DNA of 64,000 bases. Source: Pseudomonadota bacterium. GTDB lineage: Bacteria > Pseudomonadota > Gammaproteobacteria > Burkholderiales > Gallionellaceae. The translations under genes and the position numbers were made by a program. The notes below the pieces were generated by a model. The model saw only the letters and a program-made list of their open reading frames with translations. It made no database searches and was not told the DNA's origin. The stretch is from the NCBI GenBank assembly GCA_021800795.1, contig JAJYYO010000019.1, positions 1 through 64,000 on the forward strand, in the 5' to 3' direction. Shown here piece after piece: positions 1 through 9,654 of this stretch. How positions within the stretch are numbered: position 1 is the stretch's first letter; each line of letters starts with the position of its first letter.

Positions 1-1
1 T

Positions 2-172
2 CTGGGCTTGCCCATCCCGCAAGACGGCAGGTTGCTGGACAGGGTGGAATTAGGCGTCGGTGACAAGAACGGTGACGCGGCCCTGTATTGTGCGAGTCGG
101 CTGGTGTGGCGCTCATCGGTATTCATGTTGGTCGTGCTGTTCATGCTGACATTGGCAGGTTTGCTGGAGTAG
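2..172 (+). CDS. C-terminal fragment of a membrane protein truncated by the window start (possibly CobD/CbiB-like)
   Basis: Open frame from base 2 to TAG at 170-172: LGLPIPQDGRLLDRVELGVGDKNGDAALYCASRLVWRSSVFMLVVLFMLTLAGLLE*; ends in a hydrophobic helix. Confidence 0.45.
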   Translation: MGLPIPQDGRLLDRVELGVGDKNGDAALYCASRLVWRSSVFMLVVLFMLTLAGLLE

Positions 173-319
173 GGGGTTCATGCCGCAATGCCGCATGGGC
201 ATTCCCACGGAGCTACGGAGCTGAAGCTCCTGCTCCTGAATGAAGGGCATTTCCCGCACAACGGCTGCGTCCAAGTTGTTGCGTAAAGGATCGAGGACTG
301 AGGACTGACTTGCCGTACA

Positions 320-1309
320 ATGTCGAGCATGGACATTCAACACCCCTTCAGTTTACTCACGCCGGATACCGTACTGGATGCGCTGGACAGTATCGGCCTG
401 CGCGGCGACGGCCGGCTGCTTGCGCTGAACAGTTATGAAAATCGCGTCTATCAGGCGGGCATGGAGGATGGCCCGCCGCTGGTCGTCAAGTTTTACCGCC
501 CCGGTCGCTGGACGGATGCGGCGATACTCGAAGAACACGCGTTCGTGGCAACGCTGTATGAGCGCGAAATTCCGGTGGTGCCCGCGCTGGATATCAACGG
601 AGATACGCTGCACGCTTTCGGGGATTTTCGTTTTGCCGTGTTCAGCAAACATGGCGGACGGGCGCCGGAACTGGATAACCGCGACACACTGCAATGGATG
701 GGTCGATTTATCGGGCGCATCCATGCGGTAGGCGCGCTGGAATCTTACCACCATCGCCCCACGCTGGATATGCAGACTTTTGGCGCTGAACCCGTCGAAT
801 TTCTGCTGGCTCACGACTTCATCCCGCGTGAATTGCTCGAAGTTTATCGCGGCGTGGCAGCCCTTGCACTGGACGGGGTGCGGCGCTGCTTTGAGCGCGC
901 GGGGAATGTGAAGAGCCTGCGCCTGCACGGCGACTGTCATGTCGGCAATGTGTTGTGGACCGATGCAGGCCCGCACTTCGTGGATTTTGACGACAGCCGC
1001 ATGGGGGCTGCGATACAGGACTTGTGGATGCTGCTGTCCGGTGATCGAGTCGAGCAGACCCGGCAGCTCGGCGACTTGCTGGCGGGTTATGAGGATTTTT
1101 ATGACTTCGATCCGCGCGAGCTGCACTTGCTTGAGGCGCTGCGCACCTTGCGTCTGATTCACTATGCGGCCTGGATCGCCAGGCGCTGGGACGATGCGGC
1201 GTTTCCGGCGGCCTTTCCGTGGTTTAATACTCAGCGTTACTGGCAAGACCGTATTCTGGAATTGCGCGAGCAGATCGCGCTGATGGACGAGCCGCCTTTG
1301 CATTGCTGA
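320..1309 (+). CDS. srkA: Stress response serine/threonine protein kinase, SrkA/YihE family
   Basis: YihE-like N-terminus (LTPDTVLDALDSIGLRGDGRLLALNSYENRVYQ) and APH-fold motif LHGDCHVGNVLW...FVDFDD. Confidence 0.9.
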   Translation: MSSMDIQHPFSLLTPDTVLDALDSIGLRGDGRLLALNSYENRVYQAGMEDGPPLVVKFYRPGRWTDAAILEEHAFVATLYEREIPVVPALDINGDTLHAFGDFRFAVFSKHGGRAPELDNRDTLQWMGRFIGRIHAVGALESYHHRPTLDMQTFGAEPVEFLLAHDFIPRELLEVYRGVAALALDGVRRCFERAGNVKSLRLHGDCHVGNVLWTDAGPHFVDFDDSRMGAAIQDLWMLLSGDRVEQTRQLGDLLAGYEDFYDFDPRELHLLEALRTLRLIHYAAWIARRWDDAAFPAAFPWFNTQRYWQDRILELREQIALMDEPPLHC

Positions 1310-1352
1310 AGATACCTTCACGCATCATGTACTACCCAAATGAAAGAATTGA

Positions 1353-1895
1353 ATGACTAACGAAACCATCATCGCGGACACGCAGGACTGGCTTGAAAAA
1401 GCCGTCATCGGCCTGAATCTGTGCCCGTTCGCCAAGGCGGTACATGTCAAGAAACAGATACGCTATGTGGTGAGTGCCGCCACGACGGAGGATGCCTTGC
1501 TGGAAGAGTTGCTGACCGAGCTTCGTCATCTGCAAGACACCGATCCTGATGTGCTGGATACCACGCTGCTGATCCATCCGCATGTGCTAAACGACTTTCT
1601 GGACTTTAACGATTTTCTGGATACGGTTGATGTCGCAACCGCAGAGCCCGAGTTCAACGATGCATTTCAGGTCGCCAGTCTGCATCCGCAGTACCAGTTT
1701 GCCGGCACGAAGCCGGATGACATCGAGAATTACTGCAACCGTGCGCCTTATCCGACGCTGCACCTGTTGCGCGAAGACAGCGTGGATAAAGCCGTGGATG
1801 CTTTTCCCGATGCGGACAAAATCGCCGACGTCAATGTCGAGACGCTGAAGAAGCTGGGGCATGAGGGGTGGAAAAAGCTGGGATTGACCGGGTAG
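1353..1895 (+). CDS. DUF1415 family protein
   Basis: TQDWLEKAVIGLNLCPFAKAVHVKKQIRYVVS, typical of DUF1415. Confidence 0.85.
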   Translation: MTNETIIADTQDWLEKAVIGLNLCPFAKAVHVKKQIRYVVSAATTEDALLEELLTELRHLQDTDPDVLDTTLLIHPHVLNDFLDFNDFLDTVDVATAEPEFNDAFQVASLHPQYQFAGTKPDDIENYCNRAPYPTLHLLREDSVDKAVDAFPDADKIADVNVETLKKLGHEGWKKLGLTG

Positions 1896-1943
1896 TCGTA
1901 CCGAAAAACAGAGCCGGGGCTGCCTGCCTTTACGAGTTGATGC

Positions 1944-2232
1944 GAGTTGATGCGCACAGCGCATCATCCCTGCAGAAACAGATGGCTAAGTTTTAGGTTG
2001 TGTTTTTGATTCAGGAACAACATATGCAAACCACATGTTGTTCCTTTATTTGCTGCCTGCTTTTGCGAGTTGATGCGCACAGCGCATCATCCCTGCAGAA
2101 ACAGATGGCTAAGTTTTAGGTTGTGTTTTTGATTCAGGAACAACATATGCAAATCACATGTTGTTCCTTCATTTGCTGCCTGCTTTTGCGAGTTGATGCG
2201 CACAGCGCATCATCCCTGCAGAAACAGATGGC
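1944..2232. repeat. 123-bp tandem repeat, about 2.35 copies (1944-2066, 2067-2189, partial 2190-2232)
   Basis: Each unit starts GAGTTGATGCGCACAGCGCATCATCCCTGCAGAAACAGATGGC; exact 123-bp spacing of that start; near-identical units. Confidence 0.95.
2013..2045 (+). terminator. Hairpin followed by T-rich tract, duplicated at 2136-2168
   Basis: AGGAACAACAT-N11-ATGTTGTTCCT (11-bp perfect arms) followed by TTATTT. Confidence 0.55.
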
Positions 2233-2237
2233 GAATA

Positions 2238-2660
2238 CTATTTCGCCATCTGTTTCTCACGGATCTCGTCCAGCGACTTGCAGTCTATGCATTGCGTGGC
2301 AGTCGGGCGTGCTTCCAGGCGGCCCAGGCCGATTTCGATCCCGCAGTTTTCGCAATAGCCGTATTCATCGGCATTGATCTTGCCCAGCATTTCATCGATT
2401 TTCTTGATCAGTTTGCGCTCGCGGTCGCGGTTGCGCAATTCCAGGCTGATGTCGGATTCCTGTGTGGCGCGGTCATTCGGGTCGGCAAACACCGTGGCTT
2501 CATCCTGCATGGTATGTACGGTGCGGTCGATATCCTCACCCAGGCCTGATTTGATTTGTTGCAGAATCCGGCGAAAATGCTCGCGTTGCTGCGGGTTCAT
2601 ATAGGCCTCGCCTTCTTTTGCCTGATAGGGGGCGATCGGTTTTAGTGATAGTTGCGACAT
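2238..2660 (-). CDS. dksA: RNA polymerase-binding transcription factor DksA
   Basis: DksA/TraR zinc finger CENCGIEIGLGRLEARPTATQCIDCK. Confidence 0.95.
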   Translation of the reverse strand: MSQLSLKPIAPYQAKEGEAYMNPQQREHFRRILQQIKSGLGEDIDRTVHTMQDEATVFADPNDRATQESDISLELRNRDRERKLIKKIDEMLGKINADEYGYCENCGIEIGLGRLEARPTATQCIDCKSLDEIREKQMAK

Positions 2661-2745
2661 TGCAATTCTCCGGCATAAAAAATCAAGTCCGCTTTAATAC
2701 CAGAAAGCGGGGCTGGTGACAACTAAAAAACTGTAAAATTTGACA

Positions 2746-3468
2746 TTACCGCCTGGCGAGCAGTAAAAAAAGGCTGGGGCGCTTGTTCAGCAGGGGTGCG
2801 GGCCGGGTTTTCCACTGGGCGATGCTGTGCGTCTGTATCTGTTCGGAAACTAAGCTGACATCGGTTGCGACACATAGCTGGGTGTGAGCATGGCACTGTG
2901 CGAGCAGTGCTGCAAATAATTTGTCGTTGCGATACGGCGTCTCGATGAACATCTGAGTCTGGCTGCGCCTGGACGATTCCGCTTCCAGCGCGGCTATCGT
3001 CCTGTTTCTGTCAGCTTCTGCAATCGGCAGATAGCCGTGGAAGGCGAAGCACTGACCATTCAGTCCCGATGCCATCAAAGCCAGCAAAATGGAGGAGGGG
3101 CCGACCAGTGGAATGACGCGTATCCCCTTTTGATGTGCCAGATTGACCAGTTCTGCACCGGGATCGGCGATGCCTGGACAGCCCGCCTCGGAAATGATGC
3201 CAACATCGCGCCCTGCCAGCAGAGGCGCCAGCAGTTCCGGCAGTTCAGCGGTTGCCGTGTGTTCGTTGAGCGTGGCAAAGTGGAGCGACTGGATCGGGTG
3301 CGTGTGTCTGAGCGATGAGAGGAATTGCCGTGCGGTCTTGGGTTGTTCTACCACGTAATGCTGCAAGCTGCGCGCGATGTCGATCACATGCTGCGGGAGC
3401 ACCTGCGATGCTTCGGTGTCGCCCAGCGTGCAGGGAATGAGATACAGTGTGCCTGGTTGGATGGTCAT
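2746..3468 (-). CDS. SAM-dependent methyltransferase, tetrapyrrole methylase (RsmI/YraL-like) superfamily
   Basis: GTLYLIPCTLGD..., ISEAGCPGIADPGAELV, VGPSSILLALMASGLNGQ. Confidence 0.85.
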   Translation of the reverse strand: MTIQPGTLYLIPCTLGDTEASQVLPQHVIDIARSLQHYVVEQPKTARQFLSSLRHTHPIQSLHFATLNEHTATAELPELLAPLLAGRDVGIISEAGCPGIADPGAELVNLAHQKGIRVIPLVGPSSILLALMASGLNGQCFAFHGYLPIAEADRNRTIAALEAESSRRSQTQMFIETPYRNDKLFAALLAQCHAHTQLCVATDVSLVSEQIQTHSIAQWKTRPAPLLNKRPSLFLLLARR

Positions 3469-3470
3469 GA

Positions 3471-4055
3471 TCAGAAAAGCTGTACGTTTTCGCGGCGCAG
3501 CATGTCGGTGAGCAGGATCAGCGGCAGGCCGATCAGCGCGTTGGGATCGTCGCCGCTCATATTGCTCATCAGCGCAATGCCTAAACCCTCTGATTTTGCA
3601 CTGCCGGCGCAGTGGTAAGGCTGTTCTTTAAGCAAATAGCCTTCGATCTCCGCATCGTCAAGATTGCGCAGGGTGACGTAATTTTCCGCGACTTCGGTTT
3701 GCATGTGGCCGCTGCGGGTGTTGAGCAGCGTCAGTGCGGTATAAAAGCAGGTCGTCTTGCCGCGCATGGCGCGCAGTTGTCTGACTGCATTGTCGTGGTT
3801 GAGCGGCTTGCCGATTTGCAATCCGTCCAGCAGTGCAACCTGATCGGAACCGATAATCAGCGCGTCGGGATAAGCTGCCGCTACGGCAAGTGCTTTTTCC
3901 TGCGCAAGGCGCATGGAGGTGGCGCGCGCGGTCTCATCGGGCAGCGGCGTTTCGTCCACGTTGGGAGATGCGGTTGTAAAAGGGATTTGCAGTCTTTTAA
4001 GCAATTCGCTGCGATACGGGGAGGTGGAGGCTAAGACCAGCAAACGGGTATTCAA
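3471..4055 (-). CDS. Maf-family nucleotide pyrophosphatase (YceF-like)
   Basis: [33 protein letters not shown]; likely TTG start at 4053-4055; the longer ORF start runs into repeat DNA. Confidence 0.9.
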   Translation of the reverse strand: MNTRLLVLASTSPYRSELLKRLQIPFTTASPNVDETPLPDETARATSMRLAQEKALAVAAAYPDALIIGSDQVALLDGLQIGKPLNHDNAVRQLRAMRGKTTCFYTALTLLNTRSGHMQTEVAENYVTLRNLDDAEIEGYLLKEQPYHCAGSAKSEGLGIALMSNMSGDDPNALIGLPLILLTDMLRRENVQLF

Positions 4056-4075
4056 TACAAATCCTTTAACATTGG

Positions 4076-4200
4076 AAGACAGTTGACAGTTGACAGTGGG
4101 CGAAGCTGCAATGTCGATTGCCGGCTGAAGTCTGTATTTGTCGTCAGTTATCAATTATTAATTATCAGCTATCGATTATTAACTATCAACTGTCTTTTTA
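4076..4200. repeat. Heptamer-repeat cassette with inverted arms in the divergent maf/yceD intergenic region
   Basis: gacagtt-gacagtt-gacagtg ... tatcaat-tattaat-tatcagc-tatcgat-tattaac-tatcaac-tgtc. Confidence 0.8.
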
Positions 4201-4258
4201 TAATATTTTCAGCGGGTTTTTTGACAGATCGCCGCGAAAAATATATTATGCGCGGCTC

Positions 4259-4780
4259 ATGTACGTTCGACCTTTCATAGACAGCCTGGATTTTGCCGGA
4301 AACGGCAGACAAATCACTGAACAAGTGCCGTTTGCAGAGCTGGCACGTCTTCATGATGTACTGGATAACCCGCAAGGATTCCTGCATTACAGTCTGCTAG
4401 GCGGACGGGATAGTCAGGGGCGTCCGGTACTGGATATCAGTATCAAGGGCGACTGTCAGTTGCGTTGTCAGCGTTGTCTGAATGCTCTGGATTATGCGGT
4501 ATGCCATGAGGCGCGCCTGTTGTTGTGCGATCAGGATACTCTGGATTTGTTGGACTCCGAAATGCATTTGGACGGGCAACCGGACGAAGAAGAGAGTTTC
4601 GACGGAATTCTGGCCGATGCGCATCTGGATGTGCTGGCGTTGCTGGAAGAAGAGATTTTGTTAAGCCTGCCAATCGCACCTAAGCATCAATCAGGTGTCT
4701 GTCAGGTGGCAGAGGGTGAAAGCAGACAAGAGGGTGATCGGCATCCTTTTGCGCTGTTAGAAAAGTTGAAACGTAATTAA
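4259..4780 (+). CDS. yceD: YceD family protein (DUF177)
   Basis: CQLRCQRCLNALDYAV core, located directly upstream of rpmF. Confidence 0.85.
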   Translation: MYVRPFIDSLDFAGNGRQITEQVPFAELARLHDVLDNPQGFLHYSLLGGRDSQGRPVLDISIKGDCQLRCQRCLNALDYAVCHEARLLLCDQDTLDLLDSEMHLDGQPDEEESFDGILADAHLDVLALLEEEILLSLPIAPKHQSGVCQVAEGESRQEGDRHPFALLEKLKRN

Positions 4781-4805
4781 TTAGATTTATCCAAGGAGTA
4801 ATAGC

Positions 4806-4985
4806 ATGGCAGTTCAGCAGAATAAAAAATCCCCTTCCAAGCGCGGCATGCATCGCGCCCATGATTTTCTGGCCGCTCCGGCGCTGGCGATCGAGCCTAC
4901 CACCGGCGAGAATCATTTGCGTCATCATATCAGTCCGACCGGTTACTACCGCGGCAAGAAAGTAGTCAAGACGAAGGGCGATTGA
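4806..4985 (+). CDS. rpmF: 50S ribosomal protein L32
   Basis: [59 protein letters not shown]; absent from the ORF track, read directly. Confidence 0.95.
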   Translation: MAVQQNKKSPSKRGMHRAHDFLAAPALAIEPTTGENHLRHHISPTGYYRGKKVVKTKGD

Positions 4986-5000
4986 GTCACTTTGAAGCGT

Positions 5001-5021
5001 AGTCGACCATTATGGTCGACT
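5001..5021. other. Perfect hairpin between rpmF and plsX
   Basis: AGTCGACCA-TTA-TGGTCGACT. Confidence 0.6.
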
Positions 5022-5161
5022 GTGGTCAGACTTTGTTTTATCCGAAACCCTGAGTTTTTTGTGAGCGGTTATCTGACCGGCAAGCCCTTCAAAGGGTGCG
5101 CTGATTTCAGTAACCGCTGCTCAAGCTGGTTTTGGAGCTTTCTCTCGCCAAGGATTACTTA

Positions 5162-6208
5162 GTGGATGTCACATTAGCTATAGATGCGATGGGGGGCGAT
5201 CATGGTACTGCGGTCACCATCCACGCTGCCGTTGAGTATCTGAAGCAGTATTCCCGCGATACCATCATTCTGGTGGGTAGCCCCGATCTGATTAATGCGG
5301 AACTGCGCGCGCTGCGTATCGATGCGGCAGGCGGCATGTTCGGCGCGCGTCTGCGCGTGCATCCCGCCTCGGAAGTGGTGGGTATGGATGAGCAGCCGCA
5401 ATCTGCGCTGCGCGGGAAAAAAGATTCTTCTATGCGCGTTTGTATCAACCTGGTTAAAAGCGGCGAGGCGTCGGCCTGTATCAGTGCGGGTAATACCGGC
5501 GCGCTGATGGCGACCGCGCGTTATGTGTTAAAAACCATACCCGGTATAGACAGACCGGCCATCGCTTCCTATCTGCCAACCAAAAACGGGCAGGTGTGTA
5601 TGCTCGATCTGGGCGCCAATACCGATTGCTCCGCCGAACATCTGCTGCAATTTGCCATGATGGGCGCAACGCTGGTTACGGCGCTTGAGCGCAAACCGGA
5701 TCCTAGCGTCGGACTGCTCAATATCGGCAGTGAAGACATCAAGGGCAACGAGGTGGTGAAGCAGGCCGCTATCCTGTTGCGCGACAGCGACCTGAATTTT
5801 TACGGCAACGTCGAGGGTAACGACATCTTCAAGGGGACGACCGATCTGGTGGTGTGCGATGGTTTTGTCGGCAATGTCGCGCTCAAGACAGCCGAAGGGG
5901 TGGCCAAGATGATGGGCGGTTTTCTGAAGGAAGGTTTCTCCACGAGTTTGTACACCAAAATGGCTGCCCTGGTCTCCATGCCGGTGCTCAAGGCGTTCAA
6001 GCACAGACTGGATCACAGGCGCTACAACGGCGCCAGCTTTCTCGGTTTGCGCGGCATTGTAGTGAAGAGTCATGGTTCGGCGGACGTGTTTGCCTTTAAA
6101 TGTGCGATAGAAAAAGCGGCAGAGGAAGTGCGTGCCGGAATGTGGCAGCAAATCAGCGTGCATATCGAAAAATGGCACCATGAGCGCCAACAGCTGGGAG
6201 TGTCCTGA
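5162..6208 (+). CDS. plsX: Phosphate acyltransferase PlsX
   Basis: [15 protein letters not shown]...; likely GTG start at 5162; stop overlaps fabH start (TGATG). Confidence 0.93.
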   Translation: MDVTLAIDAMGGDHGTAVTIHAAVEYLKQYSRDTIILVGSPDLINAELRALRIDAAGGMFGARLRVHPASEVVGMDEQPQSALRGKKDSSMRVCINLVKSGEASACISAGNTGALMATARYVLKTIPGIDRPAIASYLPTKNGQVCMLDLGANTDCSAEHLLQFAMMGATLVTALERKPDPSVGLLNIGSEDIKGNEVVKQAAILLRDSDLNFYGNVEGNDIFKGTTDLVVCDGFVGNVALKTAEGVAKMMGGFLKEGFSTSLYTKMAALVSMPVLKAFKHRLDHRRYNGASFLGLRGIVVKSHGSADVFAFKCAIEKAAEEVRAGMWQQISVHIEKWHHERQQLGVS

Positions 6209-7167
6209 TGCACGCAAAGATTATCGGTACCGGCAGTTACCTGCCGGCCAGGGTGCTGACTAATTTCGATCTGGAAAAGATCGTCGATACGACAGACGAG
6301 TGGATCGTCTCGCGCAGCGGTATCCGTGAGCGGCATATCGCGGCAGACGGTGAAATGACCAGCGATCTGGCCTTGCAGGCAAGCCTCAAAGCCATCGAGG
6401 CGGCCGGCATTGTCGCAGATGATATCGATCTCATCATCGTTGCCACCACTTCGCCTGACAAGATGTTTCCCAGCACTGCCTGCATCTTGCAGGACAAGCT
6501 GGGCATCACCAACGGCGGTGCTGCCTTCGACTTGCAAGCGGTATGCGGCGGCTTTGTCTATGCACTGAATACCGCCGATCTGTACATACGCGGCGGCCAG
6601 GCTAAAACTGTGCTGGTGGTGGGCGCCGAGGTGATGTCGCGCATGCTGGATTGGACCGATCGCGCTACCTGCGTGTTGTTCGGCGACGGCGCCGGTGCGG
6701 TCATTTTGCAGGCAAGTGCTGAACCCGGCGTGCTGGCAGTCAAGCTGCATTCCGATGGGCGGCATCATGCGCAGCTTCGGGCCGATGGCAATATCTGCAA
6801 CGGGGCGGTTAAGGGCAATCCCTTCATCAAGATGGAAGGGCAGGCGGTGTTCAAGTTTGCCGTCACGGTGTTAAGCCGCGTAGTTGATGAAGTGCTGAGC
6901 GATGCCGGACTGTTGGGGGCTGATATCGACTGGCTGGTGCCTCATCAGGCGAATATCCGTATCATCGAAGCGACGGCAAAAAAACTTGGTTTGAGCATGG
7001 ATAACGTGGTTGTCACCGTCGCTTCTCACGGCAATACCTCGTCAGCCTCGATTCCGCTGGCGCTGGATGTTGCGGTGCGCGATGGCCGCATCCAGCCTGG
7101 GCAAAACATCCTTTTTGAAGCGATAGGCGGCGGCTTTACCTGGGGCGCGGTTTTACTCAAGTGGTAA
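6208..7167 (+). CDS. fabH: 3-oxoacyl-ACP synthase III
   Basis: [13 protein letters not shown] active-site region, [25 protein letters not shown]. Confidence 0.95.
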   Translation: MHAKIIGTGSYLPARVLTNFDLEKIVDTTDEWIVSRSGIRERHIAADGEMTSDLALQASLKAIEAAGIVADDIDLIIVATTSPDKMFPSTACILQDKLGITNGGAAFDLQAVCGGFVYALNTADLYIRGGQAKTVLVVGAEVMSRMLDWTDRATCVLFGDGAGAVILQASAEPGVLAVKLHSDGRHHAQLRADGNICNGAVKGNPFIKMEGQAVFKFAVTVLSRVVDEVLSDAGLLGADIDWLVPHQANIRIIEATAKKLGLSMDNVVVTVASHGNTSSASIPLALDVAVRDGRIQPGQNILFEAIGGGFTWGAVLLKW

Positions 7168-7287
7168 GCGTAGGGTGGGTTAGCGTAACCCGACATCCTT
7201 TTAACGTTATGAATTAATTATTGTTGGGTTACGCTACGCTAACCCAACCTACCGACTAGCGACTAACGACTAACGACTGTTTTTTTT
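7168..7287. repeat. Inverted repeat plus heptamer cassette between fabH and fabD
   Basis: gtagggtgggttagcgtaacccgaca ... tgttgggttacgctacgctaacccaacctac, then cgactag-cgactaa-cgactaa-cgactg. Confidence 0.85.
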
Positions 7288-8229
7288 ATGACTAAATTCG
7301 CTTTCGTATTTCCCGGGCAAGGTTCGCAGTCGCGCGGCATGATGGACGGCTATGCCGATTTTTCAGCGGTGCGCGACACTTTCACTGAAGCCTCCGCTGT
7401 GCTGGGTCAGGATTTATGGCAACTGGCCAGCGAGGGTTCCGACGCAGAGCTCAACGCAACCGTCAACACGCAACCCCTCATGCTGACCGCAGGTATCGCG
7501 GTGTACCGCGCCTGGCAGTCGCAGAACGGTCCGCAACCTGCGATGATGGCGGGGCACAGTCTGGGCGAATACACGGCGCTGGTAGCCAGTGGCGCCCTGA
7601 GTTTTGCCGATGCCCTGCCGCTGGTGCGCTATCGTGCGCAGTGCATGCAACAGGCGGTGCCCGAAGGCGTGGGCGGCATCGCGGCGATTCTGGGTCTGGA
7701 CGATGAAGCCGTGCGCGCCGTGTGCACCGAAGGCGCGCAAGGCGATGTACTGGAAGCGGTGAATTACAATTCGCCGGGACAGGTGGTGATTGCAGGAGGC
7801 CGGGCCGCAGTTGAACGCGGCATGGAACTGGCCCGTGCCCGCGGCGCCAAGCGGGCCATCATGTTGCCGATGAGCGTGCCGTCGCATTGCTCCCTGCTCA
7901 AGGGTGCTGCGGGTCAGTTGCGCGAGTATTTGGGGAATATTACGGTTCACACGCCGCTCATTCCCGTGTTGCACAACGCCGATGTGGCGGCTTACAGCGA
8001 CGGCGATAAAATCCGCGATGCGCTGGTGCGCCAGCTGTATTCTCCGGTGCGCTGGGTCGAGACCGTGCTGGAATTCGGCAAACAGGGCATCACCCACAAC
8101 GTCGAATGCGCGCCGGGCCGCGTGCTGACCGGCTTGAACAAACGCATCGATACGAATCAGCTGTCTTTGGCGATCAGCGATGGCGCAGCGCTGACACAGA
8201 CCTTGACTACACTTGGAGGTATGGCATGA
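7288..8229 (+). CDS. fabD: Malonyl CoA-ACP transacylase
   Basis: FVFPGQGSQSRGM, GHSLGEYTAL. Confidence 0.96.
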   Translation: MTKFAFVFPGQGSQSRGMMDGYADFSAVRDTFTEASAVLGQDLWQLASEGSDAELNATVNTQPLMLTAGIAVYRAWQSQNGPQPAMMAGHSLGEYTALVASGALSFADALPLVRYRAQCMQQAVPEGVGGIAAILGLDDEAVRAVCTEGAQGDVLEAVNYNSPGQVVIAGGRAAVERGMELARARGAKRAIMLPMSVPSHCSLLKGAAGQLREYLGNITVHTPLIPVLHNADVAAYSDGDKIRDALVRQLYSPVRWVETVLEFGKQGITHNVECAPGRVLTGLNKRIDTNQLSLAISDGAALTQTLTTLGGMA

Positions 8230-8969
8230 CACTACAGGGACAAATCGCACTGGTGACCGGCGCTTCGCGCGGCATCGGTCAGGCTATCGCACAGGAATTG
8301 GGCCGTCAGGGTGCGACGGTGGTCGGCACGGCCACCACTGAAAAAGGAGCTGCTGCGATCAGCGACTATCTGGCGGCGGCCGGCATCAAAGGACGGGGCT
8401 ATGCGCTGAACGTCAATGACGCAGCGCAGACCGAGCAGGTTTTGGCTGAGTTGCGCAAACAGTTCGGCGAAATCTCGATCCTGGTCAACAACGCCGGCAT
8501 TACCCGCGACAATCTGCTGGCACGCATGTCGGATGAGGAATGGGACGATGTGCTGGCAACCAACTTGAAATCGGTGTTCCGTTTATCACGCGCCGTATTG
8601 CGCGCGATGATGAAGGCCCGCGGCGGGCGCATCATCAGCATTTCCTCGGTGGTCGGCAGTATGGGTAACGCGGGGCAGGCCAACTATGCCGCCTCCAAGG
8701 CCGGCATGATCGGTTTTACCAAGTCGCTGGCGCAGGAAATCGGCAGCCGCAACATCACCGTGAACTGCGTGGCACCGGGATTTATCGATACCGACATGAC
8801 GCATGGACTTGGCGCAGAGCAGCGCGCCAAGCTGGTCGAGCATGTGCCCTTGAAACGCCTGGGTCAACCTGCCGATATCGCAGCAGCCGTGGCTTTTCTG
8901 GCAGGTCCGGGCGCCGCCTACATCACCGGCGTCACCTTGCATGTGAACGGCGGGATGTATATGGAATAA
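8226..8969 (+). CDS. fabG: 3-oxoacyl-ACP reductase FabG
   Basis: SDR motifs VTGASRGIGQAIA, NNAGITRDNLLARM, YAASKAG; ATGA overlap with fabD. Confidence 0.96.
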   Translation: MTLQGQIALVTGASRGIGQAIAQELGRQGATVVGTATTEKGAAAISDYLAAAGIKGRGYALNVNDAAQTEQVLAELRKQFGEISILVNNAGITRDNLLARMSDEEWDDVLATNLKSVFRLSRAVLRAMMKARGGRIISISSVVGSMGNAGQANYAASKAGMIGFTKSLAQEIGSRNITVNCVAPGFIDTDMTHGLGAEQRAKLVEHVPLKRLGQPADIAAAVAFLAGPGAAYITGVTLHVNGGMYME

Positions 8970-8997
8970 GCGCTTCAGACGCAAACAGAAACTGCTT

Positions 8998-9534
8998 TCA
9001 GACCGGTTTTATCGCGACCGCGATCCGGTAACCATCCATCTGTTCGCAATCGACAAGCTTACAACCGGCGTAGGCAAGCTGGCGGGCTGCATCAATCTCG
9101 GACAGTGGCAATTTTAAGGCTTTGCAGCATGCCTCCATCTGCGCCCAGGCCAGCGCAAAGTCCGTACCATTGTTTGTCGGCAGATAGAGCCTGGCGAGTG
9201 TCTCGACATCATCCAGGCGTTCAATTTTGACGATATCCACGCCCAGCGCCCGTCCGCGGGCAAGGCCGATCAACGCCTTGTCACCCGCGTAACTCAGGCT
9301 GATCCGTATATCGCTACCTGTAATCAGCGGTCCGTGTACTCCTTCAACAAGCTCGAAATGAACTGCATGCAACAGGGAAGCTATGCATTCGCGTAACGTC
9401 GTCCTCGCCATTTGTCTTGCATCAGCTCTCTTCGTACCCGCAGGCAATGTCAGCAGAATCAGGGCGAGCCCGTGATGGTCAAAGCGGCTTGGGCGCTCCG
9501 GCCAGATCAGAAGTTTTAAAGGAAGGGCTTTCAT
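8998..9534 (-). CDS. 4'-phosphopantetheinyl transferase superfamily protein
   Basis: ISLSYAGDKALIGLARGRALGVDIVKIERLDD...FALAWAQMEACCKALKLPL; start uncertain (ORF extends to 9663). Confidence 0.75.
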   Translation of the reverse strand: MKALPLKLLIWPERPSRFDHHGLALILLTLPAGTKRADARQMARTTLRECIASLLHAVHFELVEGVHGPLITGSDIRISLSYAGDKALIGLARGRALGVDIVKIERLDDVETLARLYLPTNNGTDFALAWAQMEACCKALKLPLSEIDAARQLAYAGCKLVDCEQMDGYRIAVAIKPV

Positions 9535-9654
9535 GCGGGCATCATGTACAGGTTGCAAGGTGGGGGTTGAATGAAAAATTTCGAGTGCACGAATTTTTGT
9601 TGAGCGATTATCGCTTATAGTATCGGCTGCTTCGACAATTTTGGTTAGTCCGAT

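Noticed and set aside
353-1321. 322-aa minus-strand ORF antisense to srkA
   Set aside because: Shadow ORF; the plus-strand frame has conserved kinase motifs.
1944-2232. CRISPR array
   Set aside because: Period is 123 bp with near-identical sequence throughout; no variable spacers, only about 2.35 copies, no cas genes in the window.
2123-2377. 84-aa ORF reading through the 123-bp repeat
   Set aside because: Open only because the repeat is a multiple of 3; runs into the antisense of dksA; no credible ribosome-binding site.
4083-4280. Short ORF (65 aa) and N-terminal extensions of the maf and yceD ORFs
   Set aside because: Translations of heptamer-repeat DNA; homology starts at the TTG at 4055 (minus) and ATG at 4259 (plus).
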